DNA of 64,000 nucleotides from the NCBI GenBank assembly GCA_963790545.1, contig CAWBPA010000018.1:62001-126000 (forward strand), read 5' to 3'. Under the pieces are notes generated by a model. The model had not been told where the DNA came from. It saw only the letters and a list, made by a program, of their open reading frames with translations, and made no database searches. A program made the translations under genes and the position numbers. Within the stretch, counting starts at the first letter, position 1. Each line of letters starts with the position of its first letter. Shown here one piece after another: positions 1 through 8,539 of this stretch. The DNA is from DATBJG01 sp963790545 (GTDB taxonomy: Bacteria > Acidobacteriota > Vicinamibacteria > Vicinamibacterales > JAMQPK01).

Positions 1-2
1 CT

Positions 3-338
3 GATGATCGCGTGTTCAAGGCACTGGCTGATGCGACTCGGCGATTTCTGCTCGACTTGCTCTTCCACCGTGACGGTCGCACGCTCACCGAGCTCGAGTC
101 CGAGCTCGAGATGACGCGGTTCGGCGTGATGAAGCACCTGCGTGTGCTCGAGAACGCCGGGCTGGTGGTCACGCGCTGGTCGGGTAGAGAAAAACTGCAC
201 TTCCTGAATCCTGTGCCGATCCGACTGATTCACGATCGATGGATCGGCAAGTACAGGGAACGGCAGGTGTCGGCGCTGGTAGAACTCAAAGCGCAGCTGG
301 AGGGAAGAGTATGTCGCCAGACACGAAAACGCGCGTAA
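3..338 (+). CDS. ArsR-family HTH regulator (5' end outside window)
   Basis: A winged-helix repressor of the ArsR type. The frame is open from the first bases of the window, reading DDR then VFKALADATRR, the conserved start of helix 1 in this family, so the real start codon lies upstream. A GTG at 12 is only the first available start inside the window. The recognition region reads LTELESELEMTRFGVMKHLRVLENAGLV, followed by a wing with GREKLHFLNP. No Cys pair for metal sensing is visible, as in the SRPBCC-linked subgroup. Its 3' end overlaps the next gene, which has its own Shine-Dalgarno sequence, so the two form an operon. A second such pair lies at 53315-54203. Confidence 0.85.
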   Translation, partial: DDRVFKALADATRRFLLDLLFHRDGRTLTELESELEMTRFGVMKHLRVLENAGLVVTRWSGREKLHFLNPVPIRLIHDRWIGKYRERQVSALVELKAQLEGRVCRQTRKRA

Positions 339-811
339 CGACACAGGTCTACGAGATCTACATCAAGGCCGAGCCGCAGGCCATCTGGGAGGCTATCACC
401 ACACCCGAGTGGACCGCGAAATACGGCTATCGAGGAGCTGTCGAGTACGAACTTCGTCCCGGCGGCGCGTATCGAGCGCATGCCACTGCCGACATGGTGT
501 CAATGGGGCTGCCGGACGTGGTCATTGACGGCAAAGTCATCGAGACCGATCCGCCGCGAAAACTTGTCCACACCTATCGTTTTCTCTTCAGTGACGCCAT
601 GAAGTCCGAAGGGTTCACCCGTGTCACGTGGGAAATCGAGAAGGCCGCTGCTGGCTTCTCGAGGCTCACGGTGACTCACGAGCTCGAAGGCGCCCCGATC
701 ATGGCCGGCATGGTGTCCAGCAAGTTCTCCGAGATGGGCACAGGTGGATGGAACTGGATCCTCAGCGACATGAAGTCGCTGCTCGAGACCGGCACGACGC
801 TCGACGCGTGA
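311..811 (+). CDS. SRPBCC (AHSA1-like) domain protein
   Basis: A 166-residue START/SRPBCC ligand-binding-fold protein of the Hsp90-activator-homology type. Hallmarks are the N-terminal strand VYEIYIKAEPQAIWEAITTPEW, the RPGGAYRAHA turn, the PPRKLVHTYRF strand and the C-terminal helix with GGWNWILSDMKSLLET. I chose the ATG at 311 because a GGAGGGAAGAG ribosome site sits directly before it. It overlaps the end of the ArsR gene by 28 bases, the usual ArsR/SRPBCC operon arrangement. The ligand cannot be predicted from sequence. Confidence 0.85.
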   Translation: MSPDTKTRVTTQVYEIYIKAEPQAIWEAITTPEWTAKYGYRGAVEYELRPGGAYRAHATADMVSMGLPDVVIDGKVIETDPPRKLVHTYRFLFSDAMKSEGFTRVTWEIEKAAAGFSRLTVTHELEGAPIMAGMVSSKFSEMGTGGWNWILSDMKSLLETGTTLDA

Positions 812-950
812 ATTCGCACAGGGGCAGATTCCGCGTACGTGCGGACTCGACACGTACGCAGAATGTGCGCTCCCGACAGCAAATACTGTGGGAATACACG
901 CTTAACCGCCGGCATGCGCGTTGCTCTCCCGTCATGTGCTGGGGGACGCC

Positions 951-1676
951 ATGGACGTTCAGGATGGTTTCATCGTCGGCATCTTTAATTACTGCGATAC
1001 GTGGTGCGCGACCTGCGCATTCACGTCGCATTGCCGCGTGTTTGCGGACCTGGCGGAAGCTGAGGCGGCACTCGATCCACACCTCCAGGCAATTGTCGAT
1101 GCGCCGCAGTTGCCCGAGGAGATTCCGCCCCCGCCCCCTCGATGGATGCAAGAGCTGATGCGCGACATAGACGAGGCGACGGACGAGACCATCTCGAACG
1201 ACCAATGGAAGGGGCTACACCCAAGCATCGCGCCCGAGCACCAGGCGATTGAGGCACGCGCGCATGTATATCTCAATCGGGTTCATACCTGGCTGGTGAT
1301 GCGCGAGTGTCGTGAGATCGATCATCCAACCGATCCTCAAGCGGTAGTGGCGTGGTTTCATACACTCATTGCCGCGAAGATTCATCGAGCGCTGATGGGA
1401 CGAGCCAGAGACCTTGATGACCTCGACTCGCTGCCGGACCATGACGGGTCGGCCAAAGTGGCACTGGTCGGAATTGAGCGATCGCACGCCGCATGGCTCG
1501 GCCTGGTGGACAAAGGCCTCGTCTCGGGTATGGATTCGGCAGCGTTTATTGCCGACCTTGTGTGGCTCGGCAACGAGGTCGAACGTGCGTTTCCAAGGGC
1601 GCGCGCATTCGTTCGCCCGGCATTCGACGAGCCCGATGCAGTAGCCAGGATGCAAGCCACTGCATGGGAGCAATAG
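951..1676 (+). CDS. Conserved unknown protein with N-terminal Cys cluster
   Basis: I do not recognise a function for this 241-residue protein. Its N-terminus carries a compact cysteine motif, NYCDTWCATCAFTSHC, with C15, C19, C22 and C28 (C-x3-C-x2-C-x5-C), suited to zinc or an iron-sulfur cluster. A proline run (PPPPPRW) follows near residue 66, then a long, mostly helical region. ATG 951 is preferred over the TTG at 921 because GGGGGA lies just upstream and the motif then begins close to the N-terminus. No signal peptide is visible, so it should be cytoplasmic. It stands alone, convergent with the MFS gene downstream. Confidence 0.7.
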   Translation: MDVQDGFIVGIFNYCDTWCATCAFTSHCRVFADLAEAEAALDPHLQAIVDAPQLPEEIPPPPPRWMQELMRDIDEATDETISNDQWKGLHPSIAPEHQAIEARAHVYLNRVHTWLVMRECREIDHPTDPQAVVAWFHTLIAAKIHRALMGRARDLDDLDSLPDHDGSAKVALVGIERSHAAWLGLVDKGLVSGMDSAAFIADLVWLGNEVERAFPRARAFVRPAFDEPDAVARMQATAWEQ

Positions 1677-1697
1677 CGTCCTGGGCGTTCACGTGTC

Positions 1698-2966
1698 TCA
1701 CGCAGTCGCGACCGTGGTCACGCGCAGCCGTGTAATGGCCATCGCAAGACCTGCAGCCACGAAACCGAGCGCGGCAGCCGAAAGAAACGCGAGCGTGTAA
1801 TCGCCAAGCGAGTCGCGCAGGACGCCGCCGAGATAGGCCGCGACCGCCGCGCCGACCATGTGTGAGAAAAAGATCCATCCATACAGCACGCCGACCGAAG
1901 CGCGGCCAAACCGTTGTGCGGTCAGGTTGATCGTCGGCGGTACCGTCGCAATCCAATCCAGCCCGTAGACAATGGCGAAGATCAACAGGCCGCTGTAGTT
2001 GGCGACCTGCGGGAGGAACAAGAGCGAAAGCGCGCGAAACCCGTAGTAGCAGGCGAGCAGAATGCGATTGTCGTAACGGTCACTCAACCAGCCCGAAGCC
2101 AGTGTGCCCAGAATATTGAACACACCCATGATGGCGATGGCGCTGCCCGCAACGTCAGTCGCAAATCCGTGTTCGATTGAATGCGGCAACAAGTGTGTGC
2201 CGATGAGACCGTTGGTCGTGTACCCGCAGATGAAGAAGCTGGTGGCCAGCAGCCAGAAATCTCGTGTTCCCATCGCATCGACCAACGAGGTGCGCCTGTT
2301 GTCATCTGCCGCGGCGAGGGCCGCGACGCTCGCATCCGCATCTTCACCCAGCGGGCGCTGCCCCACGTCGCGAGGCCACTCACGGATTAAGAGCAGCACG
2401 GGCACAACGAGAACTGCCATGGCAACCGCCACCACTTGTACAGCCGTGCGCCAGCCGTTCCAGCTGTCGAGCGCGATCATGGCATTGATGAAGATGAGTT
2501 GACCTGCCGCCGAGGCCGCACCCATCAAGCCGACGATGAGGCCGCGGTGTTTCACAAACCAGCGACTGGCGACAATGGCCCCGAGGACGTTCGCAAGCAT
2601 CCCGGTACCCACGCCGGCGATGAGGCCCCAGAACAGATGCAATTGCCACAACGAGTCCATCCACGACATGAGCCCCAGCGCCGCGGCAATCGCGAGCAGG
2701 CCACTCGTCATGATCGTCCGCAGGCCGAAGCGCCCGACCAGCGTGCCCGAAATCGGCGCGCCCAGGCCAAACCAGAGGATGCTGACGGCCACGGCGAGTG
2801 AGATGTCAGCGCGCATCCAGCCGAACTCGGCTTCGAGCGGTTTGATTAGGACTTGCGGCGCGGTGCGTACTCCGGCGGCAGCGAGCAACACCACGCCGGT
2901 GACGGAAGCAACGACCCACGCATAGTGCGGGGTCCGAGACTTGGCAGTGACGTGATCAACAACCAT
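1698..2966 (-). CDS. MFS transporter, OFA/monocarboxylate-like
   Basis: A 12-helix major facilitator of about 422 residues in the inner membrane. The N-half has the pattern HYAWVVASVTGVVLL, a segment starting FGWMRADISLAVAVSILWFGLGAP, and a loop motif FGLRTIMTSG. A second half starts at DFWLLATSFFICGY and contains GWLSDRYDNR, the repeat of motif A. The arrangement resembles the oxalate/formate antiporter and monocarboxylate group, but the substrate is not predictable. The ATG at 2966 is taken as the start because the residues before it are low in hydrophobicity and unlike the family. It lies downstream of the multicopper oxidase on the same strand with a 53-base gap. Confidence 0.8.
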   Translation of the reverse strand: MVVDHVTAKSRTPHYAWVVASVTGVVLLAAAGVRTAPQVLIKPLEAEFGWMRADISLAVAVSILWFGLGAPISGTLVGRFGLRTIMTSGLLAIAAALGLMSWMDSLWQLHLFWGLIAGVGTGMLANVLGAIVASRWFVKHRGLIVGLMGAASAAGQLIFINAMIALDSWNGWRTAVQVVAVAMAVLVVPVLLLIREWPRDVGQRPLGEDADASVAALAAADDNRRTSLVDAMGTRDFWLLATSFFICGYTTNGLIGTHLLPHSIEHGFATDVAGSAIAIMGVFNILGTLASGWLSDRYDNRILLACYYGFRALSLLFLPQVANYSGLLIFAIVYGLDWIATVPPTINLTAQRFGRASVGVLYGWIFFSHMVGAAVAAYLGGVLRDSLGDYTLAFLSAAALGFVAAGLAMAITRLRVTTVATA

Positions 2967-3019
2967 TGGTGCCGCGCTGTGTGTAACACGAGGGACCTTG
3001 GTTGTGCCACCACTTCTGT

Positions 3020-4258
3020 CTACTGGACGATCACCTGCCCCTGGGCGTACCACCGGCCGCCCGGACTCTTGAGCTCCAGCCACAGAGACTGCCGACCTGC
3101 CGACGCATCAAATTCGAAGTCGTACGTCTCTCCAACACCCATCGTCTGCTCGGCCGTGACTTCGGCCAACGGCTCGGGCGCCAGGCTCGCTCCGTCCTTC
3201 GCCCGCAGGCGCCATGCGACCCGACCCAGGCCCGTGCGCAACGTGGCCACCACCGTGTCATTCGGAGTGATGTTGATGAACCGGATCCGATGGCGTCGGT
3301 TGGAACTCCATACGAACTGCGGCGCTCGTTGCCCGTTGATGACGACGGGAGCATCCAGCGCAGGGCCTCCACGCCCGATCACGAAGACATGATCGACAGT
3401 TTCATCGTATGGCTGATCAGGATCCACGACGAGCAGTGCGCCATAAAGCCCGGAGGTGAGCTGCCGGTTGTCGTGCACGTGCGTGTGATAGATGAACGTC
3501 CCGGCGCGTGGGGGTGTGAAACGCACGACGAACGAGGTACCGGGTTCGACACTCGGTGCCAGCCGACCCGGGGTGCCGCTCAAGCCGTGGACGCCGTCGT
3601 AGTAGCTCTCGAGCTCCATGCCGTGCCAGTGGATCGACGTGGCTTCGGGCAGCTGGTTGACGACCGTGATCTCGACGGGCTCTCCTCGGCGCAGCACAAG
3701 GATCGGACCGGGCACAGGCACGGGACCCGGCGGGGGCAGTTGTGGGCCGTCGGCGAGCGCAAACCCGAACGCGGGCGCGTCGCCGAACCGGTGTGGCTCG
3801 CTCCGCATGACCATCGTCAATTGTCGCAGCGGGGGGTTGACCGTTGGGGCACCACTCGGCACATCGCTGCCGTGAACGAGAATGCCCATCACCAACCCCG
3901 TCATGCCCATGCCGATATCGTCACCGTGGTCGTGCGCTTCGCCGGCCCTCGGTGAACCGTCCACGTGCAAGGTTGGTGAAACATGGAGCATGGTGTGGCA
4001 GTGGAACAACCACTGACCGGCCCGTTCGGGCGTCCATACCAGGCCCAACGACTTGCCCGGTGACAGGAGATGTGTGACAACGCGCAGACGATGCTCGCCC
4101 GTGAGCGCGTCATCGCGCAGGCCGTCTCCCTGGCGCACGATGTCGAAGTAGAAGCCGTGCAAATGCATGGGGTGCGGTTGGGTGCTCAAGTTGATCACGC
4201 GCCAGCGCACGACCTCGCCGACGTCGTAGGTCAGGTGTTCCGTGTGGGGCCAGGCCAT
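3020..4258 (-). CDS. Multicopper oxidase, C-terminal part (frameshifted)
   Basis: The larger piece of a multicopper oxidase, 412 residues. It starts within a cupredoxin domain (AWPHTEHLTYDVGEVVRWRVIN) that carries copper ligands HPMHLHGF and HCHTMLH. A later domain carries SIHWHGMELESYYDGV and FIYHTHVHDNRQL, and a last domain begins VVINGQRAPQF. The ATG at 4258 is not a true start: the preceding frame (4110-4925) ends its homology with FTVNG at this same point, so one base has been gained or two lost near 4250. In classical laccases the HWHG/HxH pair comes first and HPxHLHG/HCH last, and here that order is reversed. Likely periplasmic. If the frameshift is real the gene is broken. Confidence 0.8.
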   Translation of the reverse strand: MAWPHTEHLTYDVGEVVRWRVINLSTQPHPMHLHGFYFDIVRQGDGLRDDALTGEHRLRVVTHLLSPGKSLGLVWTPERAGQWLFHCHTMLHVSPTLHVDGSPRAGEAHDHGDDIGMGMTGLVMGILVHGSDVPSGAPTVNPPLRQLTMVMRSEPHRFGDAPAFGFALADGPQLPPPGPVPVPGPILVLRRGEPVEITVVNQLPEATSIHWHGMELESYYDGVHGLSGTPGRLAPSVEPGTSFVVRFTPPRAGTFIYHTHVHDNRQLTSGLYGALLVVDPDQPYDETVDHVFVIGRGGPALDAPVVINGQRAPQFVWSSNRRHRIRFINITPNDTVVATLRTGLGRVAWRLRAKDGASLAPEPLAEVTAEQTMGVGETYDFEFDASAGRQSLWLELKSPGGRWYAQGQVIVQ

Positions 4259-4925
4259 TGACAGTAAAGAGGACGAAGGGCCTCAGCTCGAGGAACCTGG
4301 CACTTGGGTCTGGATGCGCCGCCAGATCCGCAAGCTGCGCGAGCGTGAGGCTATCCCACTCGGTAATGACCAGCACGCGGTCGGCCTCGACAACGCCGTG
4401 GGGCGGGTCCACGACGAACGCCCCCGAAAGCTGCGAGTCGGGGCCGCCGCGGAACGTGAGCGGCATCCCGGTGGTGGTGGCCCAGTAGTGGTAGGTTCCT
4501 GGCGACTCGACCGCGAAGCGGACCCAGCGTGCCTGGCCGACCGGGATCTCCAGCGGCGGGCACTCCCGGCCGGCGCGTGCACACAGCCCGTGCACGCGGA
4601 GCGGCGCGCCAAGATCGTTGCGCACGGAGACCAGGACTTCCGTACTCGCACGAACGCGAATGAGCGGCGCGGGCACCATGAGCGGCCCGGCGATCTCACC
4701 AAATGCTTCAATCTTCAGGCGTGAACCCAGCGGGCCCTCCGGTTGCCACTCACCATGTGCGGCACGAAGCTCGAGATGCCAGGTCGTACCACGCATGTCA
4801 CCGGCCGGTCGACGGTTGTCGTTGGCTTCGACGATCGGCGACGAGGGCTCGTGAGCCTGCCCAATGGCGGGCCAGGTGGACGCGAGCAGGGTCACCAGGA
4901 ACATGACACCCCGAGCGCCGCCCAT
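4110..4925 (-). CDS. Multicopper oxidase, N-terminal part (frameshifted)
   Basis: The 5' part of the same oxidase. From ATG 4925 it reads MGGARGVMFLVTLLASTWPAIGQAHE, a Sec signal peptide. A cupredoxin domain follows, with VSVRNDLGAPLRVHG and GTYHYWATTTGMP; most copper ligands in it are degenerate. Homology ends with FVLFTVNG at about 4250, after which this frame runs into unrelated residues to a stop at 4110. An earlier ATG at 4985 lies inside a palindromic operator and is less likely to be the start. Together with the 3020-4258 piece, the intact protein would be about 640 residues with roughly four cupredoxin domains. Confidence 0.7.
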   Translation of the reverse strand: MGGARGVMFLVTLLASTWPAIGQAHEPSSPIVEANDNRRPAGDMRGTTWHLELRAAHGEWQPEGPLGSRLKIEAFGEIAGPLMVPAPLIRVRASTEVLVSVRNDLGAPLRVHGLCARAGRECPPLEIPVGQARWVRFAVESPGTYHYWATTTGMPLTFRGGPDSQLSGAFVVDPPHGVVEADRVLVITEWDSLTLAQLADLAAHPDPSARFLELRPFVLFTVNGLAPHGTPDLRRRRGRALARDQLEHPTAPHAFARLLLRHRAPGRRPAR

Positions 4926-4952
4926 CACTCGACGGAAGAGGTTCGCCGGTCT

Positions 4953-4985
4953 ATCTGTGTTTCGACATATTGTGTGTAAACACAT
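4953..4985. promoter_or_regulatory. MarR-type operator upstream of multicopper oxidase
   Basis: Two dyads sit here. TGTGTTTCGACATA (4956-4969) matches the site in front of the marR gene at 12 of 14 positions. TGTGTAAACACA (4973-4984) has perfect 5-bp arms. They lie just upstream of the oxidase start, where repressor binding would block transcription. Shared site sequence with the adjacent regulator is the evidence. Confidence 0.5.
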
Positions 4986-5003
4986 ATTGCACCAAAAAAA
5001 GGA

Positions 5004-5474
5004 CTACACCTCGTGTCCGTAGACGCGCTCGCAGAGCGCGCTCAACTGCCGCCACTCAGTGGCCGACAGTCGGGACGCGAGAGACGCACGCTGTTCCACG
5101 TTGGCCACCTCTGCCCGTTCGAGCAGCGCGACCCCCTTCGGCGTGATACGCGTCAGCGACAGGCGCCGGTCCGTCCGTGCCCGCAGCCGTCGGACGAGAC
5201 CCCGCCGGGCCAGCCGGTCGATATGCCGCGTGACATCGGGCGAAGGGTTCACCATCCGCTGGCCGATCTCGCCGCGCGGGAGTCCATCCGGTGATCCGCG
5301 CAGGATACGAAGGATGTTGTACGCGCTCGTCGTCAGGCCGAACTGTCCGAACAGCGTTTCCGACTGCTGGTTGAGGGTGGCTCCCGTGACGAGCAGGTTG
5401 AGCATGCCCTCCACGACGGGGTCATCGATCGCCCGCATCTTCAATCGTTGTTGGAGTGCCGCCCCCACACTCAA
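5004..5474 (-). CDS. MarR-family transcriptional regulator
   Basis: A 156-residue MarR winged-helix protein. The N-terminal dimerisation helices precede FGLTTSAYNILRILRGSPDGLPRGEIGQRM, the recognition helix region NPSPDVTRHIDRLARRGLVRR, and the wing with RTDRRLSLTRITPKG. It is encoded just upstream of, and on the same strand as, the multicopper oxidase. A 14-bp dyad (TGTGTTTCAACACA, 5494-5507) lies before its start and resembles the sites before the oxidase. This suggests it represses both itself and the oxidase, perhaps responding to phenolics or oxidants. The regulatory assignment is inference. Confidence 0.88.
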   Translation of the reverse strand: MSVGAALQQRLKMRAIDDPVVEGMLNLLVTGATLNQQSETLFGQFGLTTSAYNILRILRGSPDGLPRGEIGQRMVNPSPDVTRHIDRLARRGLVRRLRARTDRRLSLTRITPKGVALLERAEVANVEQRASLASRLSATEWRQLSALCERVYGHEV

Positions 5475-5493
5475 AGCCTAGCCGATCCAGAAC

Positions 5494-5507
5494 TGTGTTT
5501 CAACACA
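5494..5507. promoter_or_regulatory. MarR autoregulatory operator
   Basis: Perfect dyad TGTGTT-TC-AACACA located 20 bases upstream of the marR start codon. It matches the site at 4956-4969 before the multicopper oxidase. Confidence 0.5.
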
Positions 5508-5522
5508 TACTTCTCTGGAACC

Positions 5523-6947
5523 TCAACGGCCCTTGAGGGCGCTACGCAGCTTGTCCCCGAGTGATCCCAGCGAGGCTGGGGGCGCAGCATCCGGCCTCGC
5601 GGCGTACTCGCGCAGTTCCGCCTGCTCCCGTTGCGCCGCCACTGCCTTTCTGCTGACGCGAATGCGCCGGCCCGCAGGATCGACCTCGAGCACCGCGACC
5701 TCCACCTCGCTGCCGATCGGGAACGCCTTCAGCATGTCCGTTTCGCGATCCACGCCCGTCTCGGCGAACGGCATCAAACCGGTGCGGCCGGGCGACAGAA
5801 ACACGAACACGCCGAACTTCTCGTGACGCTCCACCTTGCCAGTCACGATCGCGCCGGGTGCGATCTCGCCCTGCGGCGACACGGCCCGCGAAGACCCTTC
5901 GTCGACGAGCGCGATGCCAATGCGCTTCTGCGCAGTGTCGATGCTGAGGATCTCGAACGCTCCGGTCATGCCCACCGCCACAGATTTCGCCCACCCTCCG
6001 GGACGACCCGTCGGGGCAAACGTGGAGGCGTGTGCCAGCCCCTCGATGCCCGGCTCCAGCTCCACGAACGCACCAAAGTCCGCCACGCGCGTGACACGGC
6101 CGCTGCGCACCTGGCCAACTTCGTAGCTGGTGGCCACTGCGGTCCACGGATCGTTCAGGAGTTGCTTCAGCCCGAGCGAGATCTTCTGCGTGGCGTCGTC
6201 CACGCGCAGCACCTTCACAGTAATCTCGTCACCGGGCGCCACGACCTCATTGGGGTTGGAGACGCGTGACCAGCCCATATCGGACACATGGAGGAGGCCC
6301 TGGATGCCGCCGCCAAGGTCCACGAAGGCACCGAACTCCCGCACCGACGCGACTCGGCCGGTGAGCACTGCGCCCGTGACAATCGATTTGCGCACGTCCG
6401 CGGCGTCGGCGCGCTGCTGCTCCTCGAGATGCTTGCGTCTCGAGACGACGACATTTTTCCCGCCGTCCTTGTACTCGATGATGCGGAACGCGTAGACCTT
6501 CCCTTCGTGCACCGCCGGATCCGCGGTGCGGACGATGTCGATTTGAGAGATCGGACAGAACGCGCGCTCGCGGGCAAGGCGGACTTCGTAGCCGCCCTTC
6601 ACGGCTCTCTCCACTTTGCCTTCCACGGCGAGCCCGGCCTGGAAGGCATCTTCGAGCTCCTGCTGCGTGGCAGCATTGCGCACGCTCCTGCGCGACAGCA
6701 CGATGCCGCCGCTGGTCGAGACGACCATTGCCTGAATACGATCGCCGACCGACACCTCGACATTGCCGTCGGCGTCCTTCAGTTCGGCCAAGTCGATCTC
6801 GGCCTCGCCCTTGCCGCCCACGTTGACGAAGGCCACGTCCGCGCCAAACGCAACGATGGTGCCCTCGATCGTCTGGCCTCGCCCGAACTGGCGCGCCTTG
6901 ACGGACGCCTCGAACATCGCCCCGAAATCTTCTTCTTGCTCGCTCAC
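5523..6947 (-). CDS. S1 RNA-binding domain protein (ribosomal protein S1-like)
   Basis: A 474-residue protein of about five S1 OB-fold repeats. The first contains IEGTIVAFGADVAFVNVGGKGE, the third LTGRVASVREFGAFVDLGGG with LLHVSDMGW, the fourth RSGRVTRVADFGAFVELEPG and the fifth VTGKVERHEKFGVFVFLSPG. It is shorter than E. coli S1 (557 residues, six repeats) and may be the main S1 or an S1 paralogue acting on mRNA at the ribosome. I chose the GTG at 6947 because GGAGGG lies at the right spacing before it and the N-terminus then reads VSEQEEDFGAMFEASV, as in S1 proteins. An upstream ATG would add about 37 unlikely residues. Confidence 0.85.
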   Translation of the reverse strand: MSEQEEDFGAMFEASVKARQFGRGQTIEGTIVAFGADVAFVNVGGKGEAEIDLAELKDADGNVEVSVGDRIQAMVVSTSGGIVLSRRSVRNAATQQELEDAFQAGLAVEGKVERAVKGGYEVRLARERAFCPISQIDIVRTADPAVHEGKVYAFRIIEYKDGGKNVVVSRRKHLEEQQRADAADVRKSIVTGAVLTGRVASVREFGAFVDLGGGIQGLLHVSDMGWSRVSNPNEVVAPGDEITVKVLRVDDATQKISLGLKQLLNDPWTAVATSYEVGQVRSGRVTRVADFGAFVELEPGIEGLAHASTFAPTGRPGGWAKSVAVGMTGAFEILSIDTAQKRIGIALVDEGSSRAVSPQGEIAPGAIVTGKVERHEKFGVFVFLSPGRTGLMPFAETGVDRETDMLKAFPIGSEVEVAVLEVDPAGRRIRVSRKAVAAQREQAELREYAARPDAAPPASLGSLGDKLRSALKGR

Positions 6948-7056
6948 TTGCGCCCTCCGCGGAAAACTGGACGCTACTATCATACAAGCGCACCCTCGCG
7001 TAAATCTTTGCACTGCTTCGACCCGGGACGTCGTCGGACAGTTCGGAGGAAATCTC

Positions 7057-7488
7057 ATGAGTGCCGTTGCTGTTCAGGTGCACGAGATGACACGTCTAGC
7101 CCGGTTGATGCTGTGGACCGGCCGCCTCCTTTCCGCTGGCGCCATCATGATCCTGCTGATGAGCGCTCGGTGGAAGCTGACCTTCGACCCCTGGTACGTC
7201 CAGGAGTGGGAACGGATCGGTTGGGCGGCGAGCGCTTTGCCGCGCATCGCCCTAATCCAGCTGACGTGCGTCGCGTTGTACGTGACTCCACCCACCGCGG
7301 TCCTGGGCGCGGTCCTGCTGACCGGCTATCTCGGCGGCGCCATCGCCACATACACCCGGATCGGAGAACCTTTCCCTGTCCTCGTCCCGTTGTCGACGGC
7401 CCTGTTCGCCTGGGCGGGACTGTACTTGCGGGAGGAACGCCTTCGATCGATGCTCCCGTTCCGCAGAAAGCCGTGGCGTCGCAACTGA
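7057..7488 (+). CDS. DoxX-like membrane protein
   Basis: A 143-residue integral membrane protein with four likely helices: LMLWTGRLLSAGAIMILLMSA, LPRIALIQLTCVALYVTPPT, TAVLGAVLLTGYLGGAIATY and FPVLVPLSTALFAWAGLYLR. The arrangement, with TGYLGGAIATYTR in helix three, is typical of the DoxX-like family. The ATG at 7057 follows a GGAGGA site. It is the first of a forward run leading into a thioredoxin-reductase-like flavoprotein and a selenoprotein, so a redox role is plausible. The family has no single established function. Confidence 0.75.
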   Translation: MSAVAVQVHEMTRLARLMLWTGRLLSAGAIMILLMSARWKLTFDPWYVQEWERIGWAASALPRIALIQLTCVALYVTPPTAVLGAVLLTGYLGGAIATYTRIGEPFPVLVPLSTALFAWAGLYLREERLRSMLPFRRKPWRRN

Positions 7489-7575
7489 ACTGCAGAACGG
7501 ACCGCGATGACCCATTTGCCAACCGAGGGCGGCTCGGGAATGATGAAGGGGGCGCAGAGCGATCAAAGCGAGGCG

Positions 7576-8511
7576 ATGTCGAACAGTGACTACGACGTGG
7601 TGATTGCCGGCGGCGGTATCGCCGGCCTGACGGCGGGCCTGTCGTGCGCGCGCGCCGGGCAAAAGACACGCGTCGTGACCGGCCCCATACTCGGAGGCCA
7701 CCTCCTGAGCATCGAACGGATCGATGGCTATCCCGGCTTTCCCGATGGGATTCCCGGCTATGAGCTCTGCCCGATGGTGCAGGAGCAGGCCGTCAGCGCG
7801 GGGGCGGAATTCGAGGCCGGGGCGGTGACCCGACTCGAGGCACACGAGGCACGCTGGCGCGTCAAGACGAGCGAAGGCGACCTGTCGACCCAAACCGTCG
7901 TCATTACCACTGGCACGACGTCGAGGACGCTCGGGATTCCGGGCGAAGCGCGCCTGCGCGGCAAGGGGGTCAGCCACTGCGCGAGCTGCGACGGTCCGCT
8001 TCTGCGCGCGCGCGTTGTCGGCGTCGTCGGAGGCGGAGATTCCGCGTTGCAGGAAGCGCTGACGCTGGCGCAGCACGCGGCGCGGGTGATCGTCCTGCAC
8101 CGCGGGACGGCGCTGTCCGCGCAGGCGGCGTATTGTCAGCGCGTCCGTGAACATCCGCAGATCGAAATCCGTTTCGATACGATCGTCGAGGAAGTTGTCG
8201 GCGACGGCGGGCTCACGGGTGTCCGTACGCGGACGGTGAGCGATGGGAAGCTGGCGGATCTCGAGTTGGCCGGTCTGTTTGTATACGTCGGGCTCGCGCC
8301 TGCAACGGCGTGGCTGAACCAGCTGATCGATCTCGACTCCTCGGGTCGGATCCCGACCGATAGCGCGATGCGGTGCCGTCAACGGGGCCTGTTCGCGGCC
8401 GGGACCGTCCGCTCTCAATCGGCCGGTCGGGCGGCGTCCGCGGCCGGCGATGGGGCGACGGCGGCAATCGCCGCCAATAAGTACTTGAGAGACGGCGTTT
8501 GGCCGACATGA
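7576..8511 (+). CDS. Thioredoxin-reductase-like FAD/NAD(P) oxidoreductase
   Basis: A 311-residue flavoprotein with the class II pyridine nucleotide-disulfide reductase fold. The N-terminal FAD site is DYDVVIAGGGIAGL (residues 5-18), the redox motif HCASCDGP places Cys135 and Cys138 as in thioredoxin reductase (CATC), VVGVVGGGDSALQEA is the NADPH site, and the end carries GLFAAGTVR, the second FAD motif. Length fits TrxB (about 315). ATG 7576 is preferred because the FAD motif then starts at residue 5; in-frame starts at 7507 and 7540 also exist. It precedes a selenoprotein by 28 bases and may reduce it, though no interaction is proven. Confidence 0.8.
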   Translation: MSNSDYDVVIAGGGIAGLTAGLSCARAGQKTRVVTGPILGGHLLSIERIDGYPGFPDGIPGYELCPMVQEQAVSAGAEFEAGAVTRLEAHEARWRVKTSEGDLSTQTVVITTGTTSRTLGIPGEARLRGKGVSHCASCDGPLLRARVVGVVGGGDSALQEALTLAQHAARVIVLHRGTALSAQAAYCQRVREHPQIEIRFDTIVEEVVGDGGLTGVRTRTVSDGKLADLELAGLFVYVGLAPATAWLNQLIDLDSSGRIPTDSAMRCRQRGLFAAGTVRSQSAGRAASAAGDGATAAIAANKYLRDGVWPT

Positions 8512-8539
8512 TCACACTTCCCAAGTATGAGGAAGCCCA

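Noticed and set aside
6288..7589. Forward 433-residue open frame
   Set aside because: Lies opposite the S1-domain gene and across the DoxX gene; composition is Arg/Asp-rich without any domain. Shadow of high-GC coding DNA.
7252..8418. Reverse 388-residue open frame
   Set aside because: Antisense to the TrxR-like gene; no recognisable motif.
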